Assembly: GCF_024721015.1 (NCBI RefSeq)
Contig: NZ_JANAIF010000001.1
Location: forward strand, 89,929-153,928
Reading direction: 5' to 3'
Origin: Xenorhabdus bovienii
GTDB lineage: Bacteria > Pseudomonadota > Gammaproteobacteria > Enterobacterales > Enterobacteriaceae
Length of the DNA stretch: 64,000 nt
Positions 30,964 through 41,024 of this stretch are shown here, piece after piece. Below the pieces are notes generated by a model that worked only from the letters and a program-made list of their open reading frames with translations, did no database searches and was not told where the DNA came from. The position numbers and the translations under genes were made by a program. The stretch's first letter is position 1. Every line of letters starts with the position of its first letter.

Positions 30964-31929
30964 ATGAGTAAACCAATTCAGATGGAACGCGGTGTCAAAT
31001 ATCGCGACGCAGATAAAATGGCTCTGATCCCTGTAAAAACAGTGGCCACAGAACGTGAAGCACTCTTGCGTAAACCTGAGTGGATGAAAATCAAACTTCC
31101 TGCGGATTCCAGCCGCATTCAGGGCATCAAAGCGGCAATGCGCAAAAATGGTTTGCATTCCGTCTGTGAAGAAGCCTCCTGCCCTAACCTGGCCGAGTGC
31201 TTTAACCACGGAACAGCCACCTTTATGATCCTTGGTGCGATTTGTACCCGTCGCTGCCCATTCTGTGACGTGGCACATGGTCGCCCGACTGCACCAGATA
31301 CCAATGAGCCCACCAAGCTCGCGCAAACCATTCAAGATATGGCTCTGCGTTATGTCGTGATCACCTCTGTTGACCGTGATGATCTGCGTGATGGCGGCGC
31401 ACAGCATTTTGCCGACTGTATCTCTGCCATTCGCGAAAAAAACCCATCAATTAAGATCGAAACACTAGTACCTGATTTCCGTGGCCGCATGGATCGTGCG
31501 CTGGAAATTCTGACAGCGACACCACCTGATGTATTTAACCACAATCTGGAAAACGTACCACGGGTATATCGTCAGGTTCGCCCAGGAGCTAACTACGAGT
31601 GGTCGTTGAAGCTACTGGAAAAATTCAAGGAAACTCATCCAAATATCCCAACCAAGTCAGGTTTGATGGTGGGATTGGGCGAGACCAACAAAGAAATTTT
31701 AGAAGTGATGCGTGATTTACGTCGTCATGGCGTCACCATGCTGACATTAGGCCAATATTTACAGCCAAGCCGCCATCACCTGCCAGTCCAGCGTTATGTC
31801 AGCCCTGCTGAATTTGACGAGATGAAAGAAGCCGCACTGGAGATGGGCTTTACCCACGCTGCCTGTGGTCCATTTGTCCGCTCTTCTTACCATGCTGATA
31901 TGCAGGCCAAAGGTATGGAAGTCAAATAA
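30964..31929 (+). CDS. lipA: LipA, lipoyl synthase
   Basis: 321 residues, the usual length. It is a radical-SAM enzyme that inserts two sulfurs into the octanoyl group. The auxiliary cluster cysteines are C68, C73 and C79 ([12 protein letters not shown]); the radical-SAM cysteines are C94, C98 and C101 (CTRRCPFC). RSSYHAD near the end carries the serine ligand of the auxiliary cluster. It follows lipB by 117 bases, with the E. coli gene between them missing. Confidence 0.97.
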   Translation: MSKPIQMERGVKYRDADKMALIPVKTVATEREALLRKPEWMKIKLPADSSRIQGIKAAMRKNGLHSVCEEASCPNLAECFNHGTATFMILGAICTRRCPFCDVAHGRPTAPDTNEPTKLAQTIQDMALRYVVITSVDRDDLRDGGAQHFADCISAIREKNPSIKIETLVPDFRGRMDRALEILTATPPDVFNHNLENVPRVYRQVRPGANYEWSLKLLEKFKETHPNIPTKSGLMVGLGETNKEILEVMRDLRRHGVTMLTLGQYLQPSRHHLPVQRYVSPAEFDEMKEAALEMGFTHAACGPFVRSSYHADMQAKGMEVK

Positions 31930-31944
31930 CCTACCGCCACCATC

Positions 31945-32319
31945 ATGATAAATATTATTTTTGCTGTATTTATAGGTGGTGGCTTGGGCAGTGTATTGCG
32001 CTGGTTAATTAGCTTCCGCCTGAATAATGCCTCTACTCCTCTTGCCGTTGGTACGCTGACGGCTAACTGCGTTGGGGCATTTATCATTGGGTTGGGATTG
32101 GCTTATTTTAATAAGGCCACACACCTTGATCCAGTTTGGAAATTGATGCTAACCACGGGTTTCTGTGGTGGGTTGACAACCTTTTCCACCTTTTCTGTTG
32201 AAGTTGTTTATTTGTTACAGGCTGGAAAAATCGGCTGGGCATTGAGCAGTATTCTGGCAAACCTAGTGGGCTCATTATTGATGACAACGTTTGCTTTTGC
32301 TCTGATGAATAGGTTCTAA
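31945..32319 (+). CDS. crcB: CrcB/FluC fluoride channel
   Basis: 124 residues with four membrane helices. It is a small homodimeric fluoride exporter. [10 protein letters not shown] near the start, [10 protein letters not shown] in helix 2 and [15 protein letters not shown] in helix 3 with the phenylalanine/serine-threonine track are family marks. It starts 15 bases after lipA. I see no fluoride riboswitch in that space. Confidence 0.95.
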   Translation: MINIIFAVFIGGGLGSVLRWLISFRLNNASTPLAVGTLTANCVGAFIIGLGLAYFNKATHLDPVWKLMLTTGFCGGLTTFSTFSVEVVYLLQAGKIGWALSSILANLVGSLLMTTFAFALMNRF

Positions 32320-32343
32320 ATCAAGTTGTGTTTAAAAACATAA

Positions 32344-32369
32344 AAAACCCGTTGTAGTAAACGGGTTTT
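32344..32369. terminator. Bidirectional terminator between crcB and cspE
   Basis: AAAACCCGTT, 6-base loop, AACGGGTTTT. T-runs stand on both sides, so it can end both converging genes. Confidence 0.85.
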
Positions 32370-32388
32370 CAAAATACGGGGATAGAAA

Positions 32389-32598
32389 TTAGATTGGGAC
32401 AACGTTTGCAGCAGATGGACCTTTCGCACCCTCAGTGATTTCAAACTCGACTCTTTGACCTTCAGCCAAAGTTTTGAAACCGTTAGACTGAATGGCGGAA
32501 AAGTGTACAAAAACATCTTTGCTACCATCTTCTGGAGTGATAAAACCGAATCCTTTAGATTCATTAAACCACTTAACGTTACCTTTAATTTTTGACAT
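32389..32598 (-). CDS. cspE: Cold-shock protein, CspE-type
   Basis: 69 residues from ATG at 32598, after AAAGGTAAG. It is a single cold-shock domain that binds single-stranded RNA, melts structure and aids antitermination. RNP1 is KGFGFI and RNP2 is VFVHF. The start [20 protein letters not shown] matches CspE, and the crcB-cspE order is that of E. coli. The 5' leader is long, AT-rich and has a GACACA/TGTGTC hairpin at 32621-32637. Confidence 0.93.
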   Translation of the reverse strand: MSKIKGNVKWFNESKGFGFITPEDGSKDVFVHFSAIQSNGFKTLAEGQRVEFEITEGAKGPSAANVVPI

Positions 32599-32783
32599 CA
32601 AACTTACCTTTAATAAATAAGACACAAACTCTGTGTCACATACAGTACAACAATAATATAGTCTACTGTCTGTAACGTAGATCACGAAATATATAACAAA
32701 ATGTGAAAAACGCACGTTTTGTTTTATTTCATAAAGTTATTTTATACTTTAGTAGTAATTTCATAAATAAACTAGTATTTTGT

Positions 32784-33269
32784 TCAACTCTGTTTAGCTT
32801 TAATTTTTTTATTCTTTTCATGTTCCAGCAACCATACTTTGATATCCAGCCCACCAGTATAGCCGACTAACTTACCATCATGCCCAATCACTCGATGGCA
32901 GGGTACAATCAGGGAAATGGGATTACGTGAGTTTGCCATTCCTACAGCACGGCAATAATTAACGGACCCCAGAGTCAATGCCAATTGTTTATAACTCCAC
33001 ATGTCGCCAAAAGGGATGTTGCAGAGCTGCTGCCAGACTCGCTTCTGGAATTCTGTTCCCTTCATGCTCAAAGGAACCGTGAATGTATGTCGTTTTCCTT
33101 TGAAATATTCCTGTAACTCTTTTACACACTGCTTAGTAATCGTGTTTTTAGATTCTAATTCTTTCTTTTCATTAACAAAGTAGATGCTAGTGACTCCTTC
33201 ATCATCTGCAGTGATATGTACATAAGGTTTAGGAAAACCTTCTGGAGTATTCAGGTAATGATGATACAT
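32784..33269 (-). CDS. Methylated-DNA--protein-cysteine methyltransferase, Ogt-like
   Basis: 161 residues. It is a suicide repair protein that takes the methyl group from O6-methylguanine. The acceptor C124 is in IVPCHRVIGHDGKLVGYTGG. The DNA-binding helix region GTEFQKRVWQQLCNIPFG precedes it, with the 'asparagine hinge' ANSRNP. Length and lack of an Ada-type zinc domain favour Ogt. A lysine-rich C-terminus (KNKKIKAKQS) is unusual. It stands alone on the minus strand upstream of cspE. Confidence 0.92.
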   Translation of the reverse strand: MYHHYLNTPEGFPKPYVHITADDEGVTSIYFVNEKKELESKNTITKQCVKELQEYFKGKRHTFTVPLSMKGTEFQKRVWQQLCNIPFGDMWSYKQLALTLGSVNYCRAVGMANSRNPISLIVPCHRVIGHDGKLVGYTGGLDIKVWLLEHEKNKKIKAKQS

Positions 33270-33389
33270 AAACTACCTCCATTTAATTTATTGTTAATAA
33301 TTTCTATACTAGCCTAAATCTCTCCTTCATCAATTTGCAATGATGAATTCAGTTACACATCTGACAATTTGATAAAGAAACCATCCCGC

Positions 33390-33490
33390 CCTCTGACAAT
33401 AAAAATCAGAGGATTGCCAATCTGATTGAACACCCTATTTTTAATGGGGTTCATTCAAAAAAGATAAAGCCACTATATATAGTGGCTTTT
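33390..33490 (+). ncRNA. Candidate structured small RNA
   Basis: Three hairpins follow one another. H1: CCTCTGA with TCAGAGG (33390-33412). H2: TGAACaCCC with GGGGTTCA (33427-33453). H3: the 24-base perfect palindrome AAAGCCACTATA/TATAGTGGCTTT (33466-33489), then TTAT, like a terminator. No coding frame covers them. Strand and function are not proven; plus strand is preferred because minus-strand RNA would run into the Ogt-like gene. No good promoter was found. Confidence 0.35.
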
Positions 33491-33712
33491 ATAAAAAAAC
33501 ACAACATATATTGTATTTATTTCATAAATAGATTATCCGAATATAATACAAAAATGTTAGTTTTTATTATTAGCTACAGCAGTACTCAGAAAGTAATTTT
33601 ACCAGAAGCGTTATCATTTATGGCAAACACAGTTGTGTTTGGTACAATTTTGCCAGCCTTCTCTACAACGCAAGATCTGTCTGATGAGATATATAAGTAA
33701 TTACTATACTGT

Positions 33713-33843
33713 GTCTAATAAATTTCAAGTTGCAGTACGGTAGCAAGTAAAACGAATTCCCAAAGCATAGATATAGATAACGATGTGGATAGAGTAAGTA
33801 AAAGTAGTCAACAAAACAGCGACTTGAAAAATGAAGGGAGTAA
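33713..33843. repeat. Degenerate ERIC-type intergenic repeat
   Basis: The segment opens AATTTCAAGTTGCAGTACGG and closes AGCGACTTGAAAAATGAAGG, giving inverted ends (CAAGTTGC/GCGACTTG). The middle, with GAATTCCCAAAGCATAGATA, resembles the ERIC core as I recall it from the ERIC-PCR primers. Length near 127 bp fits. It is diverged, so probably old. ERIC elements are common in Xenorhabdus, Photorhabdus and Yersinia. Confidence 0.6.
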
Positions 33844-34177
33844 GTTGTATTGCTTTCACCAAAATTTAGCTTTTTTTCTACATACCCTGATATAAAACCG
33901 TTAAAATAAATTAAAATTTCTTATTGATTGAAATATTTTTATTGCATGTAAAATAAAAATACAGATTAATTCAAATTTTCTGTAACACCTAAAAAAATGA
34001 CACCTAAAAAAACAAAAAAAATAAATATATAACAGAAAGATGAGTCATCAACACTACCTAAAATACGCTTTTAGGATTACATATTTTCTTTCTTAAAAAA
34101 GATTAAAAATCAAATTATAGTCACAAACATTACGCCATAATAAATATCCATTTTGATTAATAATTCTAAACAAGGGG

Positions 34178-34205
34178 TTGTCAACATATTTCAGTGTGCT
34201 AGGGT
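34178..34205 (+). promoter_or_regulatory. proU main promoter
   Basis: -35 TTGTCA at 34178-34183, a 16-base spacer, -10 TAGGGT at 34200-34205. The unusual TAGGGT box and the TTAGGGTAGA context are what I recall for the E. coli osmoregulated proU promoter. A leader of about 70 bases follows. Confidence 0.7.
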
Positions 34206-34283
34206 AGATATGTGAAAAAATGATTCGAATGATTCGGAGTAATAAAGAAAATATATCATTAACAAACGGAAAATATTTATTGC

Positions 34284-35486
34284 ATGACAATTAAACTCGA
34301 AGTTAAAAATTTATATAAAATATTCGGCGATCATCCAGAACCCGCATTTAAGTTATTAGAATCCGGTCTCAACAAGGAACAGATTTTTGAAAAAACCGGG
34401 CTGGCAATTGGAGTGCAAAACGCCAATCTGGCCATTGAAGAAGGCGAAGTGTTTGTCATCATGGGGTTATCCGGTTCAGGTAAATCCACGCTGGTACGCC
34501 TTCTCAATCGTCTGATAGAACCCACCAGAGGTCAGGTTCTCATTGATGGAAAAGATATTGCTGCTATTTCAGACATCCAACTGAGGGAGGTTCGCCGCAG
34601 TAAAATGAGTATGGTTTTCCAGTCATTTGCACTCATGCCCCATTTAAATGTTCTGGAAAATACCGCGTTTGGGATGGAACTTGCCGGCATTCCCAAAAAA
34701 GAGCGTCACTACAAGGCACTTGAAACCTTGAAACAAGTGAATCTGGAAAACTACGCTCTGTCATATCCCGATGAGCTTTCCGGCGGTATGCAACAGCGTA
34801 TCGGGTTAGCGAGAGCATTAGCCAATGATCCCGATATTCTATTGATGGATGAAGCCTTCTCTGCTCTCGATCCCCTGATCCGTACCGAAATGCAGGACGA
34901 AGTACTACGTCTGCAGGGCGAGCACCAGCGCACGATTATATTTATTTCCCATGACTTGGATGAAGCAATGCGCATCGGTGATCGCATTGCAATCATGCAG
35001 GGGGGCATCATTGTACAAGTGGGTACACCTGATGAGATCCTGAATAATCCTGTCAATGATTACGTCAAAACGTTCTTCCGAGGTGTAGATATTAGCCATG
35101 TATTCTCAGCAAAAGATGTTGCTCGTCGTCGGCAAGAAGCTCTGCTCCATATAGCCACAGGTTTTGGCCCTCGCTCGGCTCTGAAAGTTCTGGATGATGA
35201 AGACAGGAGTTATGGATATCTGATCGAAAAAGGCCAGAAATTTATTGGCGTGGTTTCGGTCTGCTCCTTACAAAAAGCGCTGACAGAAAAGCAATCGATT
35301 GAATATGCCATTTTGAAAGAACCCGCCGCCGTCTCGGCTGATATGCCGCTGCATGAATTGATATCTATCGTGGCGCAATCCCCCTGTGCTGTTCCTGTTG
35401 TGGGTGATAATGACCGTTATTTAGGTGTCATTTCCAAAGGGATCCTGTTACAGGCTTTAGATAAGGAAACACCTAATGAGCAGTAA
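34284..35486 (+). CDS. proV: ProV, glycine betaine/proline betaine ABC ATPase
   Basis: 400 residues, as in E. coli. Walker [10 protein letters not shown] at 61-69, signature LSGGMQQR near 166, Walker [13 protein letters not shown], then two C-terminal CBS domains (about 275-400) that sense ionic strength in this family. It energises import of osmoprotectants under high salt. The start [20 protein letters not shown] lines up with E. coli. It overlaps proW by 11 bases. Confidence 0.97.
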   Translation: MTIKLEVKNLYKIFGDHPEPAFKLLESGLNKEQIFEKTGLAIGVQNANLAIEEGEVFVIMGLSGSGKSTLVRLLNRLIEPTRGQVLIDGKDIAAISDIQLREVRRSKMSMVFQSFALMPHLNVLENTAFGMELAGIPKKERHYKALETLKQVNLENYALSYPDELSGGMQQRIGLARALANDPDILLMDEAFSALDPLIRTEMQDEVLRLQGEHQRTIIFISHDLDEAMRIGDRIAIMQGGIIVQVGTPDEILNNPVNDYVKTFFRGVDISHVFSAKDVARRRQEALLHIATGFGPRSALKVLDDEDRSYGYLIEKGQKFIGVVSVCSLQKALTEKQSIEYAILKEPAAVSADMPLHELISIVAQSPCAVPVVGDNDRYLGVISKGILLQALDKETPNEQ

Positions 35487-36570
35487 AACCCCGCAGACAG
35501 CATCTGATCAGGCAACCTTCAGTGATCCTTGGATCAATAGCGCCACAGTCGATCCATCATCAAATAATGATTGGCTGGATACTTCCGCAACTGAGATTTC
35601 ATCAGAACACTTCAATATCATGGCGCCTTTTCAGCATAAACTGATTCCGTTTGATTCATGGGTAACCCACGCTATTGACTGGCTCGTCCTGCATTTCCGG
35701 CCTATTTTTCAAGGTGTACGTGTTCCGGTCGATTTTATCTTAAACGGGTTTGAACAGTTTCTGGTTTCCATGCCTGCTCCCGTGACCATTCTAATTTTCG
35801 CACTGCTGGCGTGGCAGCTTGCAGGAGCGGGTATAGGGGTCACTTCCTTCATTTCACTGATCCTGATCGGTGCTATTGGCGCATGGTCTGAAGCCATGAT
35901 AACACTGGCACTGGTGCTCACGGCTCTGCTGTTCTGCATTCTCATTGGCTTACCGCTCGCTATCTGGCTAGCACACAGTGAACGGGTTGCCCGAATTGTC
36001 CGCCCCTTGCTGGATGCAATGCAGACAACACCAGCTTTTGTCTACCTCGTTCCTATCGTGATGTTGTTCGGCATCGGTAATGTGCCTGGGGTCATGGTCA
36101 CGATCATTTTTGCCTTGCCGCCCATTGTTCGCCTGACAATTTTAGGGATCAAACAAGTTCCGGCAGATCTCATTGAGGCAGCCCGATCCTTTGGTGCAAG
36201 TCCACGCCAAATGTTGTTCAAAGTTCAGCTTCCCCTTGCCATGCCTACAATTATGGCAGGCGTGAATCAAACATTAATGCTGGCACTCTCCATGGTCGTC
36301 ATTGCTTCCATGATAGCCGTTGGTGGTTTGGGACAGATGGTACTGCGCGGGATTGGCCGTCTTGATATAGGGCTGGCAGCCGTTGGGGGCGCAGGAATTG
36401 TCATTCTTGCCATTATCCTTGATCGACTGACCCAATCTCTGGGGAAAAACAGCCGTGTCAGAGGCGGACTCTGGTATCACTCGGGGCCGATAGGGCTGTT
36501 CATCACACTTTTTGCCCGAAAATGGGCACGAAAATCCTCCTGTGACAATAACGTTCAAACCGACAAATAA
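35476..36570 (+). CDS. proW: ProW, glycine betaine/proline betaine ABC permease
   Basis: 364 residues. It has a long N-terminal cytosolic/periplasmic tail (about 100 residues, variable at first) and then some seven membrane helices. The permease EAA loop is seen as [40 protein letters not shown] is also conserved. It is the membrane channel of the ProU importer. Confidence 0.96.
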   Translation: MSSKTPQTASDQATFSDPWINSATVDPSSNNDWLDTSATEISSEHFNIMAPFQHKLIPFDSWVTHAIDWLVLHFRPIFQGVRVPVDFILNGFEQFLVSMPAPVTILIFALLAWQLAGAGIGVTSFISLILIGAIGAWSEAMITLALVLTALLFCILIGLPLAIWLAHSERVARIVRPLLDAMQTTPAFVYLVPIVMLFGIGNVPGVMVTIIFALPPIVRLTILGIKQVPADLIEAARSFGASPRQMLFKVQLPLAMPTIMAGVNQTLMLALSMVVIASMIAVGGLGQMVLRGIGRLDIGLAAVGGAGIVILAIILDRLTQSLGKNSRVRGGLWYHSGPIGLFITLFARKWARKSSCDNNVQTDK

Positions 36571-36584
36571 CGGAGAGAGAAACT

Positions 36585-37619
36585 ATGCGTATCATAACTC
36601 GGTGTAAAAAGATCATGAATAAGAATACGATCTTGGGATTAACCCTGTCATCATTAGTGAGCATGCCGCTATTTGCCGTTGAACTGCCCGGCAAAGGCAT
36701 CAGTGTACAACCGCTGCAAAGCACCATCAGCGAAGAAACTTTTCAGACACTGATTGTCTGCAAGGCGTTGGAAAAACTCGGCTATGACATCAAACCCATC
36801 AAAGAAGTCGATTATAATGTCGCTTATGCTTCCATTGCCGCTGGTGATGCCACATTCATGGCCGTTAATTGGGTTCCCCTCCATAACGCGCAATACAAAG
36901 CCGCAGGTGGTGATAAAAAATTCTATCGCAAAGGAACATATGTTGAAAATGCTGTTCAAGGTTATTTGATCGATAAAAAAACGGCAGAAAAATATCGCAT
37001 CACCAATATCGCACAATTACAAGATCCCCAACTTGCTAAGTTGTTTGACAGCAATGGAGACGGTAAGGCAGATTTAACCGGTTGTAACCCCGGTTGGGGA
37101 TGCGAAAAGGCAATTAACAGCCAACTAAAAGCCTATGGATTGGAGAATACCGTCGAACATAATCAAGGAAACTATGCTGCTATGATGGCTGATACGATCG
37201 CTCGCTATCGAGAAGGCAAACCTATTTTCTATTACACGTGGACACCTTACTGGATCAGCGATGTACTGAAACCAGGTACGGATGTGATATGGCTACAGGT
37301 TCCCTTCTCTGCGCTCAATGATGACGGTGTGGTTGATACCCAATTGCCAAATGGCCGTAACTATGGTTTTCCTCCCAGTACTATGCATATTGTGGCAAAC
37401 AAGACCTGGGCAGAGAAAAACCCGGCGGCTGCAACACTTTTTGCTGTCATGAAATTGCCAGTTGCTGATATCAACGCACAGAATTTGCGCATGCACAGTA
37501 ACAAAGTTTCTGATATTGATATTGAACATCATGCTGAAGGTTGGCTCAGAGCACACCAGACAATCGTTGATGAATGGCTTGAGGCTGCCAGAAAGGCGAC
37601 TGGACAAAAAACAGGCTAA
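36585..37619 (+). CDS. proX: ProX, glycine betaine periplasmic binding protein
   Basis: 344 residues from ATG at 36585, chosen for GGAGAGA just upstream; an inner ATG at 36615 gives a shorter signal peptide ending SMPLFA. It binds glycine and proline betaine through tryptophans; several conserved ones are visible ([24 protein letters not shown]). [19 protein letters not shown] is the family signature. The end is longer than in E. coli by a few residues. Confidence 0.96.
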   Translation: MRIITRCKKIMNKNTILGLTLSSLVSMPLFAVELPGKGISVQPLQSTISEETFQTLIVCKALEKLGYDIKPIKEVDYNVAYASIAAGDATFMAVNWVPLHNAQYKAAGGDKKFYRKGTYVENAVQGYLIDKKTAEKYRITNIAQLQDPQLAKLFDSNGDGKADLTGCNPGWGCEKAINSQLKAYGLENTVEHNQGNYAAMMADTIARYREGKPIFYYTWTPYWISDVLKPGTDVIWLQVPFSALNDDGVVDTQLPNGRNYGFPPSTMHIVANKTWAEKNPAAATLFAVMKLPVADINAQNLRMHSNKVSDIDIEHHAEGWLRAHQTIVDEWLEAARKATGQKTG

Positions 37620-37810
37620 CCTTGTACTTCTCAAAAAAAGTTGTAAATTCATTAACGAAAATTTATGACTTTTATCTCCACACTGCTAAAAACCTATAAA
37701 AAACACGGGCCTTAATAATATTAATTAAATAATTTATACATTTCATATTTTCACTTTCACCATATTTTGTTAATGTTGTTTCACCTATTAACAAAAAAAC
37801 AATCAGCTCC

Positions 37811-38602
37811 ATGCCAATACCTGATAAACCTGCGCCCGATACCCCAAAATCTGGGACATCCATACCTGAGCTCCCCATTCCGAACAAAATTTCTTCGTTC
37901 TCAGAAGGCATTATTGATAGCTTACCCATTGCCATTGGCTATATTCCCATCGCCTTCGCATTTGGCCTGAGTGCCGTAAAGCTGGGCTTTACTCCCCTCG
38001 AAGCCATATTTTTTTCATGTGTCATCTATGCGGGGGCAAGCCAATTTATCATCACCGCTCTGCTTAGTGCAGGTATGTCTCTGTGGGTTTCTGCTTTGAC
38101 CGTCCTGGCGATGGATATCCGCCATATTCTATATGGCCCAGCTCTGCGTTATCGCATCAAACAAAAATTATCAGAAAAGAAAACTGCGATCTGGGCTTTT
38201 GGTCTGACTGATGAGGTTTTTGCCGCAGCGACCGCTAAATTGATTAAAGACCAGCGTAGCTGGAGTGAAAACTGGATGGTCGCGATCGCTATGTGTTCAT
38301 GGCTATCCTGGGTACTGGGAACCGTAGCAGGCTCCCTGCTGGGGAATGGTTATCTGGACTCATATCCAGCCGTTGAAGCCGCCATGACCTTTATGCTCCC
38401 AGCCCTGTTTTTAAGTTTTTTATTGGCATCTGTCAAAAAACAAAATAGCTACTGCGTTACTGCGTCTCTGGCGGGTGCGTTGATAGGTGTCACATGCTTT
38501 TCCATCCCGGTTGCCATTCTTGCGGGAATTTTGGGTGGTTGCCTGACAGCACTTCTTCAGTTTCATACCACACAGTTGAATAAGAATAAAACTGATGATT
38601 GA
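37811..38602 (+). CDS. ygaZ: YgaZ, branched-chain amino-acid exporter, large subunit (AzlC family)
   Basis: 263 residues. The first 30 are Pro-rich and cytosolic, then come several membrane segments starting DSLPIAIGYIPIAFAFGLSA. YAGASQFI and AMDIRHILYGPALR are AzlC landmarks. With YgaH it exports valine and possibly methionine in E. coli. It overlaps ygaH by 8 bases. The order proVWX-ygaZH-mprA-emrAB is that of E. coli. Confidence 0.94.
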   Translation: MPIPDKPAPDTPKSGTSIPELPIPNKISSFSEGIIDSLPIAIGYIPIAFAFGLSAVKLGFTPLEAIFFSCVIYAGASQFIITALLSAGMSLWVSALTVLAMDIRHILYGPALRYRIKQKLSEKKTAIWAFGLTDEVFAAATAKLIKDQRSWSENWMVAIAMCSWLSWVLGTVAGSLLGNGYLDSYPAVEAAMTFMLPALFLSFLLASVKKQNSYCVTASLAGALIGVTCFSIPVAILAGILGGCLTALLQFHTTQLNKNKTDD

Positions 38603-38930
38603 TAATAGAATACTTCTAATCGGTATTGTTGTAGGGGTAGCCAATTTTTTATTCCGTTATCTACCCTTGCGCTTTGGTGTCAATCGCTCGCCTATGACCA
38701 AAGCGGGAAATACTGGGGTTGTACTGGACAGTATTGGTATTGCATCAATTTGTTCGCTCCTTATTGTTTCAGGTATTCCTGAAGTCATACGCGAACATAA
38801 TAAATTTTTTCCGACTTTGATCGGCTGCCTGACTATCTGTTTACTGTTCTATAAAACACGAAGTATCAGCATTGCCACACTGTCTGGAGCCACTGTTTTT
38901 GGATTAACATTCAAGGTATTTATGAATTAG
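38595..38930 (+). CDS. ygaH: YgaH, branched-chain amino-acid exporter, small subunit (AzlD family)
   Basis: 111 residues with three to four membrane helices. It is the small partner of YgaZ. RYLPLRFG near residue 21 is typical. The start overlaps the ygaZ end, giving coupled translation. Confidence 0.93.
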   Translation: MIDNRILLIGIVVGVANFLFRYLPLRFGVNRSPMTKAGNTGVVLDSIGIASICSLLIVSGIPEVIREHNKFFPTLIGCLTICLLFYKTRSISIATLSGATVFGLTFKVFMN

Positions 38931-39059
38931 GTATCAATATTAAAAGAAATATGATGATAATAAATAACTACAATTGCTAAATTTAACTTTTAATATAGTA
39001 TTTGTAGGGTTTTTAACAGAAGTTACTTTACCGGTTGAAACTAATAAGGTATCTAAACA

Positions 39060-39587
39060 ATGGAAAGTTCATTCACTCCCACTGAAGAGTTGCTTAATTG
39101 CCGTGTTACACAGCAAAAAGAGTTGAACAAAAGTTTGCCCTATCAAGAGATATTACTCACTCGCTTATCGATGCATGTCCAGGGTAAGATACTGGAAAAT
39201 CGTAATAACATGCTGAGAGCGCAAGGAATCAATGAAACCTTGTTTATGGCACTGATGATCCTGGATACCAAAGAAAGTCGTAGCATTCAGCCATCAGAAC
39301 TTAGTGCTGCATTGGGTTCTTCCCGCACAAACGCAACTCGGATTGCTGATGAATTAGAAAAGCAAGGCTGGATAGAAAGAAAAGAGAGCCATAACGATCG
39401 TCGTTGCCTCCATCTTCATCTAACAGAGAAAGGTACAAATTTCTTGAATAGTTTACTTCCACCTCAACATGACTGCCTGATTAAACTTTGGTCTGCGCTT
39501 GAACAGGAGGAACAAAAACAGTTAGAGAAATTGATGAGAAAATTATTGGCTCGATTGGATAATATCGGGGATTGTTTTAAAAAGTGA
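39060..39587 (+). CDS. mprA: MprA/EmrR, MarR-family repressor of emrAB
   Basis: 175 residues (176 in E. coli). It represses its own operon and is released by drugs such as uncouplers and nalidixic acid. The winged helix holds [20 protein letters not shown] and the wing [26 protein letters not shown] is nearly exact. emrA follows after 243 bases that hold two palindromes. Confidence 0.96.
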   Translation: MESSFTPTEELLNCRVTQQKELNKSLPYQEILLTRLSMHVQGKILENRNNMLRAQGINETLFMALMILDTKESRSIQPSELSAALGSSRTNATRIADELEKQGWIERKESHNDRRCLHLHLTEKGTNFLNSLLPPQHDCLIKLWSALEQEEQKQLEKLMRKLLARLDNIGDCFKK

Positions 39588-39665
39588 TTCTATTTGTACC
39601 GAACAGTTCGCATCAAGAAAAACGTGTTATGGCAACATGACCTAAAAAATCTTTTCTGCTAGCCT

Positions 39666-39679
39666 GTATCATCTGATAC
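39666..39679. promoter_or_regulatory. Palindrome in the mprA-emrA gap, possible operator
   Basis: GTATCATCTGATAC is a 6-2-6 dyad, flanked by outer arms TAGCC and GGCTA. MarR-family repressors bind dyads of this size, so it might be an MprA site. Not shown. Confidence 0.35.
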
Positions 39680-39736
39680 CTCATATGGCTAACTATTATC
39701 CTCAGATAATATTTGAATCCATGTAATTCACCCTTT

Positions 39737-39762
39737 CCAGTAGTGTAAATGCACACTACTGG
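39737..39762 (+). promoter_or_regulatory. 10-bp stem hairpin ahead of emrA
   Basis: CCAGTAGTGT, loop AAATGC, ACACTACTGG; it ends 68 bases ahead of emrA. No T-run, so attenuation or mRNA processing is more likely than termination. Confidence 0.55.
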
Positions 39763-39830
39763 AGGTGTGTTCTGTCTACAATGGTTTTAAAAAAACAGCA
39801 AGTTAAACAAGAAAAACACGGAGATTCACC

Positions 39831-41009
39831 ATGAATATTAAAGAGGAAATAAAATCCCCGACAGCTACGAGCCGCAATAAGAAAAGACAGCGCCGAAGTA
39901 TCATCATATTACTGACCTTACTCTTTCTTATCCTTGGTGCCGTTTATACTGTTTATTGGTTCCTCGTTTTACGTCATCATCAGGAAACCGACAATGCCTA
40001 TGTGACAGGAAATCAGGTACAGGTCATGTCTCAGGTCACTGGCAGCGTGACTACCGTCTATTTTGACAATACCGATTTTGTAAAAAGCGGTAGTGTTCTA
40101 GTGCAACTCAATCCCCTTGATGCTGAACTGGTACTGAAAAAAGCCGAAAATGAGTTAGCCACAGCCGTTCGAACCACCCACCAGCGCATACTCGATAATC
40201 AACAATATCAAGCCGTCATCAACCTGAAAAAGATTGCTCTCAGCAAGGCACAAAACGATCTAAACCGCAGGGAAATACTTGGTATTAAGGAAGTCATTGG
40301 TAAAGAAGAGCTGCAACATACGCGTGAGAGTGTCGCGATTGCCAAAGCTGATCTGGATGTATCAATCGCGCAGTACAACAGTAATCAGGCCACCATTCTG
40401 GATACTCCACTGGATAAACAACCTGCGGTAGAAAAAGCCGCTTCAGGGGTTCGTGATGCCTGGCTAGCCTTACAGAGGACTAAAATTGTCAGTCCTGTTG
40501 ATGGATATGTTTCTCGTCGTAATGTTCAGGTAGGCTCCCGCATTAATTCAGGGACACCTTTGATGGTCATCGTCCCTGCCAGCAATATGTGGATTGAGGC
40601 CAATTTCAAGGAAACCCAACTCGCCAACATGCGTATCGGGCAGACAGTAAAAATCATCAGCGATTTTTACAGTGATGGTGTCGTATATACGGGCAAAGTG
40701 GCAGGCCTTGATATGGGAACCGGTAGTGCGTTTTCTCTATTACCCGCCCAAAACGCCAGTGGCAACTGGATTAAAGTTGTTCAACGCTTGCCTGTCCGTA
40801 TTGAGCTTGATCCTGAGCAATTGAAGCAGTATCCCCTGCGCATTGGGTTATCGACAAAAGTCACGGTAGATACAGCAGATACCCGTGAAATGACACTGGC
40901 AACCTCTGAACGCCATCACCCCGCTTATCACACGAATGCACTGACGATCGATATGGCTCCTGCCAATAAAATAGTTAATGACGTCATTAATAGTCATTCA
41001 AGGAATTAG
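39831..41009 (+). CDS. emrA: EmrA, membrane-fusion protein of the EmrAB-TolC efflux pump
   Basis: 392 residues; CACGGAG lies upstream. A short cytosolic N-terminus is followed by one membrane helix (about 24-47), then periplasmic lipoyl and coiled-coil domains. NAYVTGNQVQVMSQVTGSV opens the lipoyl domain, and SPVDGYVSRRNVQVGSRINS closes it. It links EmrB to TolC. Confidence 0.95.
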   Translation: MNIKEEIKSPTATSRNKKRQRRSIIILLTLLFLILGAVYTVYWFLVLRHHQETDNAYVTGNQVQVMSQVTGSVTTVYFDNTDFVKSGSVLVQLNPLDAELVLKKAENELATAVRTTHQRILDNQQYQAVINLKKIALSKAQNDLNRREILGIKEVIGKEELQHTRESVAIAKADLDVSIAQYNSNQATILDTPLDKQPAVEKAASGVRDAWLALQRTKIVSPVDGYVSRRNVQVGSRINSGTPLMVIVPASNMWIEANFKETQLANMRIGQTVKIISDFYSDGVVYTGKVAGLDMGTGSAFSLLPAQNASGNWIKVVQRLPVRIELDPEQLKQYPLRIGLSTKVTVDTADTREMTLATSERHHPAYHTNALTIDMAPANKIVNDVINSHSRN

Positions 41010-41024
41010 TCTTAAGGGGACGTT

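Larger units (their letters stand above)
33270..34177. other. Non-coding region of about 0.9 kb before proV
   Basis: No gene I can support. It holds three hairpins in a row (33390-33490), a degenerate ERIC-like repeat (33713-33843) and a very AT-rich run up to the proU promoter. A 49-codon frame at 33554-33703 has no recognisable pattern. The AT-rich part suits H-NS control of proU, as known in E. coli. Confidence 0.55.

Noticed and set aside
31930..31944. Fluoride riboswitch before crcB
   Set aside because: The gap to lipA is only 15 bases, too short for the motif.
33482..33703. Frame starting at the third hairpin, with an inner ATG at 33554
   Set aside because: AT-rich, no ribosome site and no similarity that I recognise; better explained as non-coding.
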